A stretch of DNA of 64,000 bases from COMBO-56-21 sp041559015. GTDB lineage: Archaea; Thermoplasmatota; Thermoplasmata; UBA10834. The translations under genes and the position numbers were made by a program. The notes under the pieces are model-generated. The model was not told the DNA's origin and did no database searches. It saw nothing but the letters and a program-made list of their open reading frames with translations. Shown in pieces: positions 25,070-32,965 of this stretch. The stretch is taken from assembly GCA_041559015.1 (NCBI GenBank), contig JBFFED010000003.1, positions 8,338-72,337 on the forward strand, read 5' to 3'. Every line of letters starts with the position of its first letter. Position 1 is the stretch's first letter.

Positions 25070-26623
25070 ATGCTGACCAGAGAGTCCGCCGTTCCCAAGG
25101 GGCTCCCGAAGAAGACGGAGAGCCTCTGTCCAGAATGCCTTGCGATCATACCTGCGGCCATCCGAGAGGAGAATGGGAAGGTCGTCATGGAGAAGTCGTG
25201 CGAAAAGCACGGGAGCTTCAAGGACGTCGTATGGTCCGATGTGGACATGTACCTCAGGGCCGAGAAGTGGGCCAAGGACGGCGTCGGGGTCGAGAACCCA
25301 TTCATCAAGGACGCCAAGGTTTGCCCGCTCGACTGCGGCCTGTGCGACCTGCACCTGAGCCATACCGGTCTCGCCAACGTCGACCTCACGAACAGGTGCA
25401 ATCTCAAGTGCCCGATCTGCTTCGCCAACGCGAACGCTGCCGGATACGTGTTCGAACCGGACTACGACACCGTGGTCAAGATGCTGAGGGCGCTGAGGGA
25501 GCAGAGGCCCGTGCCCTGTCCCGCCGTGCAGTTCTCAGGCGGGGAGCCGACGATATATCCCAAGTTCATCGAGGTCATCAAGGCCGCCAAGGACATGGGG
25601 TTCGCACAGGTACAGGCGGCCACGAATGGGATACTTTTCGCCAAGGACATCGACTTCCTCCAGAGGACCAGCGATGCCGGGATGAACACCATCTACCTGC
25701 AGTTCGACGGGCTCAGGTCGGAGATATACGAGAGGGCGAGGGGCGTCGATCTCCTGGACACGAAGAAGAAGGTCGTCGAGAACTGCAGGAAGGTCAAGAA
25801 CCACCCGTCGATCGTGTTCGTCCCCACCATCGTCAAAGGTGTCAACGACGACCAGGTGTGGCCGATCCTGCACTACGCGCTGGAGAACATGGACGTCGTG
25901 CGTGGCGTGAACTACCAGCCCGTGGCCTTCACGGGCAGGATCAGCAGCGAGGAGCTCGAGAAGGGCAGGTACACCATTCCAGACCTCGCGAAGGACATCG
26001 AGAAGCAGTCCGGGGGCAAGATCAAGACCACTGACTGGTACCCCGTGCCCACCGTCGCCTCCGTGTCCGAGCTCTGGGTCGCGCTCTACGGAGACCCGAA
26101 GATAACCCTGACCACTCATGCGCACTGCGGCATGGCGACTTACATGTTCGTGAAGGACCCGGACAACGTGATCCCGGTCACGAGGTTCGTGGACGTCGAC
26201 GGCCTCTTCACCGAGCTGTACGAGCTCGCGAAGCGCACTTCCCCTAAGAAGATCAAGCTCATGTCCAAGGTGAAGGCGTACAGCCTCCTGAAGAAGTACC
26301 TCAGGAAGGACGGTCTCCCGGACGGCATGAGCCAGACAGATTTCCTGAGATCCCTCAAGGGCATCCTGTCAGAGGAGACCAAGAGCGAGCTCTCCAAGTT
26401 CAGCTGGAGGATGATGTACATAGGCTCGATGCACTTCATGGACTCCTACAACTACGACATCGAGCGGGTCAAGAGGTGCATGATACACTACACGACCCCC
26501 GATGGCAGGATCATACCTTTCTGCGCCTACAACTCTGGGCCGGTCTTCAGGACCGAGGTCGAGAAGGAGTTCTCCGTCCCGATAGCCGAGTGGAGGAAGA
26601 GGCACGGCGAAGAGTACACGTGA
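25070..26623 (+). CDS. tes: Radical SAM tetraether lipid synthase homologue (Tes)
   Basis: Tes joins the tails of two archaeol lipids by C-C bond formation to give macrocyclic or tetraether membrane lipids. 517 residues, family length. Three cysteine groups are visible: an N-terminal pair C20/C23 with C44 (LCPECLA, KSCEKHG), then C85, C89, C92 (VCPLDCGLCDLHLSH), then the radical-SAM triad C110, C114, C117 (DLTNRCNLKCPICF). The SAM motif FSGGEPTIYP follows. ATG at 25070 with AGGGTG 8 bases upstream. Ferredoxin and a geranylgeranyl reductase follow in the operon, which supports a lipid role. Other members of this radical-SAM subfamily have different substrates. Confidence 0.82.
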   Translation: MLTRESAVPKGLPKKTESLCPECLAIIPAAIREENGKVVMEKSCEKHGSFKDVVWSDVDMYLRAEKWAKDGVGVENPFIKDAKVCPLDCGLCDLHLSHTGLANVDLTNRCNLKCPICFANANAAGYVFEPDYDTVVKMLRALREQRPVPCPAVQFSGGEPTIYPKFIEVIKAAKDMGFAQVQAATNGILFAKDIDFLQRTSDAGMNTIYLQFDGLRSEIYERARGVDLLDTKKKVVENCRKVKNHPSIVFVPTIVKGVNDDQVWPILHYALENMDVVRGVNYQPVAFTGRISSEELEKGRYTIPDLAKDIEKQSGGKIKTTDWYPVPTVASVSELWVALYGDPKITLTTHAHCGMATYMFVKDPDNVIPVTRFVDVDGLFTELYELAKRTSPKKIKLMSKVKAYSLLKKYLRKDGLPDGMSQTDFLRSLKGILSEETKSELSKFSWRMMYIGSMHFMDSYNYDIERVKRCMIHYTTPDGRIIPFCAYNSGPVFRTEVEKEFSVPIAEWRKRHGEEYT

Positions 26624-26633
26624 GTTGATCATC

Positions 26634-26828
26634 ATGGCCAAGGACCTGGACGATCTGGAAGTCGATGTGGCTAGGTGCATGCACTGCGGTGCCTGCGTGG
26701 GTTCGTGCCCTGTGAACGCGATATACCTTGACGAGGTTGTGCTCGACTTCAACGATAACTGCACCGTGTGCAAGAGGTGCATCAAGGTCTGCCCTGTCGG
26801 GGCGATACGCTTGGCGGGGGAGAGATAG
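26634..26828 (+). CDS. 2[4Fe-4S] ferredoxin
   Basis: 64 residues, probable electron carrier for its neighbours. Two complete cluster motifs: C15, C18, C21, C25 (CMHCGACVGSCP) and C43, C46, C49, C53 (CTVCKRCIKVCP). It sits 10 bases after tes, and its stop codon is directly followed by the GGR ATG. The location between a radical SAM enzyme and a flavin reductase, both of which need low-potential electrons, makes it a good candidate donor for either. TTG at 26625 is an alternative start. Confidence 0.9.
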   Translation: MAKDLDDLEVDVARCMHCGACVGSCPVNAIYLDEVVLDFNDNCTVCKRCIKVCPVGAIRLAGER

Positions 26829-28013
26829 ATGCCGGATTACGATGTGGTCGTGGTTGGCGCAGGGCCTGCGGGCTCGATGACCGCGAAGTGGGCCGCGAAG
26901 GGCGGCGCAAGGGTGTTGATGGTCGAGAAGCGCCAGGAGATAGGTTCGCCCGTCAGGTGCGGCGAGGGCATATCGAAGGCGTGGCTGAACGGCGTCGGGG
27001 TCAAGCTTGACAGCAAGAGCGTCGCGCGGGAGGTCAAGGGGGCGAGGATAGTCGCCCCGAACGGCAAGGCGTTCTACCTCTCCGAGAAGATGGCCGGGAA
27101 CGAGGTCGGGATAGTCATCGACCGGGTGTTCTTCGACAAGCTGCTGGCCAAGGACGCCGTCAAGGCGGGCTCGGACCTGATGCTGAAGACCTCCGCGGTC
27201 AAGCTCCTGAGGAGCGGCGAGAAGGTTGTTGGAGTCAGGGTCAAGTCGTTCGGGCAGACGAGGGACATCAAGGCCGGGTGCGTCGTCGGCGCGGACGGGT
27301 ACGAGTCCCAGGTCGGGAGATGGGCGGGCATAGACACCACCCTGGCCCCGAGGGACATCACGAGCTGCTTCCAGTACAGGCTCACGAACATCAAGCACGA
27401 GGCCGATTACTGCGAGTTCGTCTTGGGCAGCAAGGCCCCGGGAGGCTACATCTGGGTGTTCCCCAAGGACGAGGAGACCGCGAACGTAGGCATAGGTATG
27501 CAGCTCACCAAGCTCAAGAACCCGGGCGATGTCAAGAAGCACCTGGACAAGTTCATCGAGGGCGACCCCAGGCTGCGCAAGGGCAGGCCTCTCGAGCTCG
27601 TGAGCGGCGCGGTGTCCATATGCGCCCCGATCGACAAGACCGTCGGGAACGGCGTGCTCCTCGTCGGGGACGCCGCGAGGCAGATAGACCCCATCACGGG
27701 CGGGGGCATATCCAACAGCTGCAAGGCGGGCAAGGTCGCGGGCGAGGTGTTGGCCAAGGCCGCCCGGGAGCGCAACTTCAGCGAGCAGTCCCTGCGCAGG
27801 TACGAGAAGGGCTGGAGGGACCTGATAGAGAACAACCTCTACAGGAACTGGATGGCAAAGGAGAAGCTCGTGACGCTCAGCGACGACACGTTCAACAAGA
27901 TCATCAACGCCCTGAATGAGGTCGGCGTCGAGAAGATGTCGACCCTGGCGATTCTGAAGGCGATAGAGACGAAGCACCCTGACCTTGTCAGGGAGTTCCA
28001 GGACCTCCTCTGA
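26829..28013 (+). CDS. Geranylgeranyl reductase (archaeal lipid saturating flavoprotein)
   Basis: Reduces the double bonds of geranylgeranyl chains in archaeal lipids. 394 residues. FAD dinucleotide motif VVVGAGPAGSMTAKWAAKGG at residue 7, the GSPVRCGEGIS motif of this reductase family, and the second FAD motif LLVGDAARQIDPITGGG. Length is typical. It follows the ferredoxin with no gap and closes the tes operon. An antisense open frame over the same region (26547-28028) is a GC-rich shadow. Substrate (digeranylgeranylglycerophospholipid versus other isoprenoids) is by family, not seen. Confidence 0.88.
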   Translation: MPDYDVVVVGAGPAGSMTAKWAAKGGARVLMVEKRQEIGSPVRCGEGISKAWLNGVGVKLDSKSVAREVKGARIVAPNGKAFYLSEKMAGNEVGIVIDRVFFDKLLAKDAVKAGSDLMLKTSAVKLLRSGEKVVGVRVKSFGQTRDIKAGCVVGADGYESQVGRWAGIDTTLAPRDITSCFQYRLTNIKHEADYCEFVLGSKAPGGYIWVFPKDEETANVGIGMQLTKLKNPGDVKKHLDKFIEGDPRLRKGRPLELVSGAVSICAPIDKTVGNGVLLVGDAARQIDPITGGGISNSCKAGKVAGEVLAKAARERNFSEQSLRRYEKGWRDLIENNLYRNWMAKEKLVTLSDDTFNKIINALNEVGVEKMSTLAILKAIETKHPDLVREFQDLL

Positions 28014-28066
28014 GCCCGGCAGTATCAAAACCCCCGAGTGTGTTCTCGGTCGGAGGAGGGCGGAGA

Positions 28067-29596
28067 GTGGCGTTGCTCCAGGGAATCCTTGAGGACAGGC
28101 GGAAGCTCCTGGCCGCGACGCTCCTGGTCTTCCTGCTCGCTGCGTTCCTGAGGCTCTACAACGTACAGTGGAGCTTCTCGAACAACGGCGTCGACGAGGG
28201 CATAATGCTGATGCGCGCCCGGATGCTGAGCGAGGGGTTCGGGCTCTACTCAGAGATACCGTGCGACCAGGCCCCCCTGGCTCTGCTGGCCTCAGCTGCG
28301 CTCCAAGGAGATGTGCTCGCCTCGAGGCTCCTGTCCGCGGTGCTGAGCGTGGGCGCGATAGCCGCCTGCATGGAGGCTGCCAAGCGGACGAGGGGGGAGA
28401 TGGCCATGCTCGCAGCAGGGCTGATCCTCGCAGTGGACTTCGCGTTCCTCAGGGAATCCCGGCTGTTCTCCCTCGACGCCATGTCCTCGTACTTCCTGGC
28501 GTTCTCCCTCCTGCCGCTTCTCGCCTACGCCAGGGGAGGGAGCAGGCCTATGCTCGCAATGGCGGGGATCCTGTTGGGCCTATCGGCCGCATCGAAACTG
28601 TACGGCGCCGTCGCGGTCACGGGCGTGCTGGCGTTCATGCTCGCGGAGATCGTCGCCGAGAGGAGGAAGGGGAGCCCTGTGCGTCGGAGGACACTGGACG
28701 CGGCGCTCCTGACCGTGGCCGCTGTCATACCTTTGGGGGTCCTCCTGGCGCTCATGGGTCCGTCGGAGATGCTCGGAGGCATGATCTTCGACCAGGGGCA
28801 CAGGGAGTTCGGCCTCCTCATGAAGCTCTCAATCCTGCTCTACTTCGCGTTCAACGTGTTGTACGTGCTCCCGCTCGTGTACGCGCGCTCGCTCTGGGGG
28901 AGGTCGCCGGAGGCTCGGGTGCTCCTGTGCGTGTCCCTGGTCCTCCTGCTCAACTTCGTCCTCCAGCCGCTCGCGTTCCTGCACAACCTCGTCATGATGA
29001 GCCCCCCGCTTGCGGTCCTGGTCGGCCTCATGATTGCGGATGTATTTGAACCTGAAAAAGCCAATCTGAATCGTAGTGATGAGGATAATGTTCATAAAAT
29101 GGGCGTACGCCTCAGGGGCATCGCCATTGCGCTCTTCGCGGTGAGCATCGTCGTCTCGGCGGGGGTGGCGTCCTACGGCCTCGCTGTCCAGGGAAAGCCG
29201 CCTCAGCAGGTCTACGGCGAGGTGATAGCTTCTTGGACGGCCGAGGACGACTGGATCATCAGCGGCGACCCTCTAATAGCGGCCTACGCGGAGCGTAGCG
29301 TCCCGGTGAGCATGGTCAACATGGGCACCAGGATATACCCTGACATCACGCTCCAGGACGTGGAGGCGGCAGTCGTGGAGAACGATGTGGCGGTGGTCGT
29401 GATATGCTACCGCCTGTTCGAGGAGGACATGGCGGGGCTGCCCCTGTTCCTGATGGAGAACGGCTACAGCAGAGTGTCACCGTCCGCACTCGGCGAATGG
29501 TCTTCCGCAGCGGTCGAGACCTCCGAGAACGAGCAGACACCGTTGGTGTTCGTCTTGGACCAGATAGTCGACAGGCTCGGTCTGCCGACCGGGTGA
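28067..29596 (+). CDS. GT-C superfamily membrane glycosyltransferase (GT39/ArnT-like)
   Basis: About 509 residues with ~9-11 membrane helices. The first loop after helix 1 carries acidic residues expected of the PMT/ArnT fold (SNNGVDEGIMLMRARML, with a D-E pair) and a C-terminal globular part of ~150 residues faces outside. It likely transfers sugar from a lipid-linked donor. I chose GTG at 28067 because GGAGG at 28052-28056 precedes it; GTG at 28040 is further upstream in frame. Next to a GT2-GtrA fusion, DedA, GT4 and flippase genes, so surface glycan assembly is a fair inference. Confidence 0.7.
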   Translation: MALLQGILEDRRKLLAATLLVFLLAAFLRLYNVQWSFSNNGVDEGIMLMRARMLSEGFGLYSEIPCDQAPLALLASAALQGDVLASRLLSAVLSVGAIAACMEAAKRTRGEMAMLAAGLILAVDFAFLRESRLFSLDAMSSYFLAFSLLPLLAYARGGSRPMLAMAGILLGLSAASKLYGAVAVTGVLAFMLAEIVAERRKGSPVRRRTLDAALLTVAAVIPLGVLLALMGPSEMLGGMIFDQGHREFGLLMKLSILLYFAFNVLYVLPLVYARSLWGRSPEARVLLCVSLVLLLNFVLQPLAFLHNLVMMSPPLAVLVGLMIADVFEPEKANLNRSDEDNVHKMGVRLRGIAIALFAVSIVVSAGVASYGLAVQGKPPQQVYGEVIASWTAEDDWIISGDPLIAAYAERSVPVSMVNMGTRIYPDITLQDVEAAVVENDVAVVVICYRLFEEDMAGLPLFLMENGYSRVSPSALGEWSSAAVETSENEQTPLVFVLDQIVDRLGLPTG

Positions 29597-29609
29597 GGAT
29601 GCGGGGGAT

Positions 29610-30713
29610 CTACCTGCGCCTCTTGACATCGTCCCCGAAGGTCCACATCGAGTTGGCCAGGAAGTTGAATATGCTGACCAGGAATATCGCGATGACCTGG
29701 GCGAACACAAGATAGAGGCTCGCCTTGTCCTGTCTGAGCCCGAGGGAGGGCATGACCTCCTCGACGAGCGCCCAGAGGATTATCAGGTTCAGCATCAGGC
29801 CGTCGACGCTCACCAGCAGGAACTGAGGGTACTGGAAGCGGATCTTCCCCTTGGACTTGAAGGTCCACAGCCTATTCCATATGAAGTTGTTCGTGTCGGC
29901 AATTATGAAGGCCAGCACGGCGGCCCATAGATAGTATACGTTGAACAGCTCGACCGATGTCCACAGCACAAGCAGGTTGATGACGGCCCCGATGCCGCCT
30001 ATGATGGCGAACTTGAGATACTTCGCGAGCCAGAACCTGTCGTGCTCGTACAGGGTCGTGACGTGGTCTATGTACCTGAGCATGACCGCTCCCCCGAGCT
30101 TGCTCTGGCCGGCCTTCCGGTTGGCGAAGCGTATCGGCACCTCCACGACTTTCGTGTGTCTGCCCTTCACGAGTATCTCGAGCCCGATCTTGTAGCCGAC
30201 AGGGTCCAGCTCGACGCCCTCGATGACCGAGCGCTTCAGCGCGAAGAAGCCCGACATCGGGTCCTTGACCTTCGTCAGCGGGCGGGCGAGCAAGGTGGCA
30301 GCCTTGGAGAGCAACCTCCTGTGGATGGGCCAGTCCTCGATGCTCCCCCCGGGCACGTGCCTGCTCCCGACGACCATATCGGCCCTGCCCTCGGTGATCT
30401 GCGTGACCATCTCCGGTATCTTCTCCGGTGGATGGCTCAGATCCGCGTCCATGACGACCAGGATGTCCCCGCTAGCCGCGGCGAACCCTTCGAGCACCGC
30501 CGAGGACAGCCCCAGCTTGCCCGTCCTGTGGAGTACCTTCAGGTTATGGCTCTTGGCGAGCTCCTCCGCCATCGCGCCCGTCCCGTCCGGACTGTCGTCG
30601 TCGACAATGACAATCTCGGCCTCGAGCCCAGTGGGGGAGACCGACTCCTCGATGCGTCTGACCAGCTCATCCAGGTTGTCCCTCTCGTTGTAAGTCGGGA
30701 CGACTACTGAGAT
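29610..30713 (-). CDS. GT2 polyprenyl-phosphate sugar transferase fused to GtrA domain
   Basis: Dolichyl-phosphate hexose synthase type. N-terminal GT-A domain: SVVVPTYNERDNL, IVIVDDDSPDGTG, LVVMDADLSHPPE, GSRHVPGG, then SGFFALKRS. The C-terminal part has the GtrA-like four helices (LKFAIIGGIGAVINLLVLW through FNFLANSMWTF). ~367 residues. There is no ATG, GTG or TTG in frame near the domain start; the position of the usual initiator Met is an ATC at 30711-30713 preceded by GGAGGG. The next upstream canonical start (30926) lies well inside the DedA gene. It overlaps the DedA stop by 10 bases. Makes lipid-linked sugar for the neighbouring membrane transferase (inference). Confidence 0.83.
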   Translation of the reverse strand: MSVVVPTYNERDNLDELVRRIEESVSPTGLEAEIVIVDDDSPDGTGAMAEELAKSHNLKVLHRTGKLGLSSAVLEGFAAASGDILVVMDADLSHPPEKIPEMVTQITEGRADMVVGSRHVPGGSIEDWPIHRRLLSKAATLLARPLTKVKDPMSGFFALKRSVIEGVELDPVGYKIGLEILVKGRHTKVVEVPIRFANRKAGQSKLGGAVMLRYIDHVTTLYEHDRFWLAKYLKFAIIGGIGAVINLLVLWTSVELFNVYYLWAAVLAFIIADTNNFIWNRLWTFKSKGKIRFQYPQFLLVSVDGLMLNLIILWALVEEVMPSLGLRQDKASLYLVFAQVIAIFLVSIFNFLANSMWTFGDDVKRRR

Positions 30714-31300
30714 CGCGGCGCTCCCTCCTTCACACGGACGCGTCTCTTGTAGACAAACGAGACGATGATGCTGAGCGATATGACCACTGCCACGGCGCCC
30801 AGGGCGACCCACGGGGCAAGCTCCTGCCTGATGTTGTCGTAGCTGAGCCAGCAGAGCACGACCACGCCGGAGAACTTCGCGAGGGCTCCCACGACGAGGT
30901 AGCCGGCGCATTTGCGCAGGTCCCATTCGCAGACCGCCATGAACGCGCCTGTGTACGGTACGACTGGAGCGAGCCTGTTGAGCAGCAGCAGGCGCTCGTC
31001 ACTGACGATCAGGAAGTCGGTGTACTTCGTCATCGCCTTCCTGATGAAGGCCGGCGGCTGGATCAGCTTCACGAGCGAATATAGCGTGAAGTTCCCGATC
31101 AGGCTGGCCAAGGTGGCTACCAGGACTATCGCCAGTCCCCAGGCGAACGAGTCCGCGCTGGCGCCGAATATGAAGACTATCCACACTTCAGGCAGCGTCG
31201 GGAACCCGGTGCCGTCTATCACGATTATGAGCGTGAGCGCGAGGAGCATCCCGAGGTCGCCCAGGGATGAGAACAGGCCTATGATGTCCTCGCCGATCAT
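30704..31300 (-). CDS. DedA/VTT-family membrane protein
   Basis: 198 residues, about five membrane segments. Features of DedA (SNARE-associated/VTT) proteins: FPTLPEVWIVFIFGA with the proline kink, and LNRLAPVVPYTGAFMAVCEWD matching the R-x-x-P-x-x-G loop. The family scrambles or flips lipids, including polyprenyl-phosphates in some species. ATG at 31300 overlaps the GT4 stop by four bases, and its own end overlaps the GT2 gene, so GT4-DedA-GT2 is a coupled run. A role in recycling the lipid carrier is inference from the neighbours. Confidence 0.75.
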   Translation of the reverse strand: MIGEDIIGLFSSLGDLGMLLALTLIIVIDGTGFPTLPEVWIVFIFGASADSFAWGLAIVLVATLASLIGNFTLYSLVKLIQPPAFIRKAMTKYTDFLIVSDERLLLLNRLAPVVPYTGAFMAVCEWDLRKCAGYLVVGALAKFSGVVVLCWLSYDNIRQELAPWVALGAVAVVISLSIIVSFVYKRRVRVKEGAPRSQ

Positions 31301-32340
31301 CCGACAGGCCTCCCAGCGGCCAAGTCCTCGTAGAGCTGTTTGAGCATCAGTGCTGTCTTCTTCATGTCGTGTTCCTCCGCGAGTGACCGCGCCCCCTCGG
31401 ACATCCTTTCCCTGAGCGCCGGGTCATCCAGCATACGCGACAGCTCCGACACGAACTCCGCGTCAGTCCGGGCCTTCACGCAGTGAGCGCCGTCCTGGAC
31501 CCATTCATCGTAGACCGGTATATCCCTGATGAGCAGGGGACAGCCGCAGCTCGCGGCCTCCAGCATCACATTCCCGTAGCTCTCCGCCCTGGTCGGGAAG
31601 ACGAACACGTCGGCCGCGGAGTAGACGCCCCTAATCTGGTCGAACGGGACGTGCCCTGGGAAGATGACGTTGCCCCTCGGGGTCGAGTCGAGGGCATCCT
31701 CGAGCAGGGCTTCGCTCTCGCCCACCCACACGAACTTGACGTCCTTCCTCTCCTTGAGTGCGTTGGACATCGCGACGAATGTGTCCACGCCTTTCCTCGG
31801 TATCCTCAGGCCGACGCTCACCACGAGCTTGTCGAAGGCGGAGACGCCGATGCTTTCCCTGAACCTCTCTCCCATGACCGGGTCACGGGTGAAGACCTCC
31901 CTGTTTATGCCGTTGGGTATGACCCTGAACGGTCCCCGGACGCCGTCCCTGGCGAGCGCTTTTGCGACGTACGGCGTCGCCCCGAGGACGACCGTGCCCA
32001 GGTTGTAGAACTTGACGGAGTACTTGCGCACGACCGGATAGGCGAAGGAGCCTCCGACGAACCCCCCCTTGACCAGTTCCGGCAGGTGTCTTCCGTGCAC
32101 GACCACCGGCCTGCCCTGGCGCCTCTTCCTGAGCGCCCAGAGGAACGAATCTGGGAGCGGGCTGTGGAGGTGAAGGACTTCGTAGTCCTCCTTGGGCTTG
32201 TTCATCACGACCCTGACGCCGATCTTCTCGAGCTCCCGGGCGACCATGGGCACGTTGGTGCCCATTCCGCCGGGGTTCTTGAACGGGATGATGCTCCTGT
32301 ACATCTCCAGCTCGGTCATCATGCAAACTGAGACCAACAC
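31297..32340 (-). CDS. GT4-family glycosyltransferase
   Basis: 347 residues. Typical GT-B architecture: N-terminal KNPGGMGTNVPMVARELEKIGV, acceptor side with VHGRHLPELVKGG, linker RVIPNGINREVF, then C-terminal donor domain (VVSVGLRIPRKGVDTF, and the E-x7-E region FPTRAESYGNVMLEAASCG). Uses a nucleotide sugar, identity unknown. The start is GTG at 32340 (TTG 32337 or ATG 32322 are alternatives); GGTGA precedes. A TATA box lies at 32413-32422. First gene of the minus-strand run GT4-DedA-GT2. Confidence 0.85.
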   Translation of the reverse strand: MLVSVCMMTELEMYRSIIPFKNPGGMGTNVPMVARELEKIGVRVVMNKPKEDYEVLHLHSPLPDSFLWALRKRRQGRPVVVHGRHLPELVKGGFVGGSFAYPVVRKYSVKFYNLGTVVLGATPYVAKALARDGVRGPFRVIPNGINREVFTRDPVMGERFRESIGVSAFDKLVVSVGLRIPRKGVDTFVAMSNALKERKDVKFVWVGESEALLEDALDSTPRGNVIFPGHVPFDQIRGVYSAADVFVFPTRAESYGNVMLEAASCGCPLLIRDIPVYDEWVQDGAHCVKARTDAEFVSELSRMLDDPALRERMSEGARSLAEEHDMKKTALMLKQLYEDLAAGRPVG

Positions 32341-32412
32341 ATCACCCGCGAGGTCGTCGGGGCCCTGCCCGCCCTGCGTCCCCTGACCCGCTCGCGAGCA
32401 TTAGACTGCCAT

Positions 32413-32422
32413 GATATATAAC
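32413..32422 (-). promoter_or_regulatory. TATA box of the GT4-DedA-GT2 run
   Basis: GTTATATATC on the minus strand, ~73-82 bases ahead of GTG 32340; implies a ~50-base leader. Confidence 0.5.
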
Positions 32423-32480
32423 TAATCCGACTCGGCTGGGGCGCTGCCTCGGGACGTCGCTGGCCGTGTCATCAGGGAAC

Positions 32481-32490
32481 CTATTTATAG
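32481..32490 (+). promoter_or_regulatory. TATA box of EamA-like gene
   Basis: CTATTTATAG, 24-33 bases before ATG 32514, leaderless spacing. Confidence 0.55.
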
Positions 32491-32513
32491 ACATGCCAGG
32501 CTTCAGCGCCACA

Positions 32514-32960
32514 ATGGAGCGGAGCAGGATGGAGACTTCTGCATTCCTGTTCGCCGTCGCCACCTTCGTCCTGTGGGGCACGACGAACTTCCTGATAGGC
32601 TATGGAGAGAAATCGCTGAAGATGGACCCGCAGGTCTTCACCGCGGTGATGTGGTGCGCCATGGGTGCCCTCGGGCTCGTCATGCTCGTCTATGTGCTCC
32701 TTACCGGGAGGGAGATACCGATGAACATCAACATCTCCGTCCCCGCTGCGGCCGGCCTGCTGCTGGGTGTGGGCATACTCGCGTTCACCTTCGCCATGTC
32801 CCACACGGACATGTCCACAGGGGCCACGGCTGCCGTGGCAACCTCGAACGCCGCCCTGACGGTCATGCTCGCGTTCTTCCTGCTCAGAGAGCCGCTCCTG
32901 CTCAAGGAATGGATAGGGATCGCCACGGTCATCCTGGGGATAATCATACTGAGGATCTAG
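32514..32960 (+). CDS. Half-size EamA/DMT-family transporter
   Basis: About 148 residues with five hydrophobic helices, one EamA repeat instead of the usual two. Landmarks: FLFAVATFVLWGTTNFLIGYGEK at the start and LLLKEWIGIATVILGIIILRI at the end, where the E-W-I-G motif is the typical EamA end. It would have to dimerise to form a pore, as four-helix SMR proteins do. Substrate unknown. ATG at 32514 fits the TATA box; ATG at 32529 is an alternative. It converges on hutI with a 5-base gap. Confidence 0.7.
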   Translation: MERSRMETSAFLFAVATFVLWGTTNFLIGYGEKSLKMDPQVFTAVMWCAMGALGLVMLVYVLLTGREIPMNINISVPAAAGLLLGVGILAFTFAMSHTDMSTGATAAVATSNAALTVMLAFFLLREPLLLKEWIGIATVILGIIILRI

Positions 32961-32965
32961 GAGGG

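Noticed and set aside
26547..28028. 493-codon antisense frame over ferredoxin and GGR
   Set aside because: GC-rich codon shadow. The plus-strand genes have complete motifs and normal lengths; the antisense protein has no recognisable domain.
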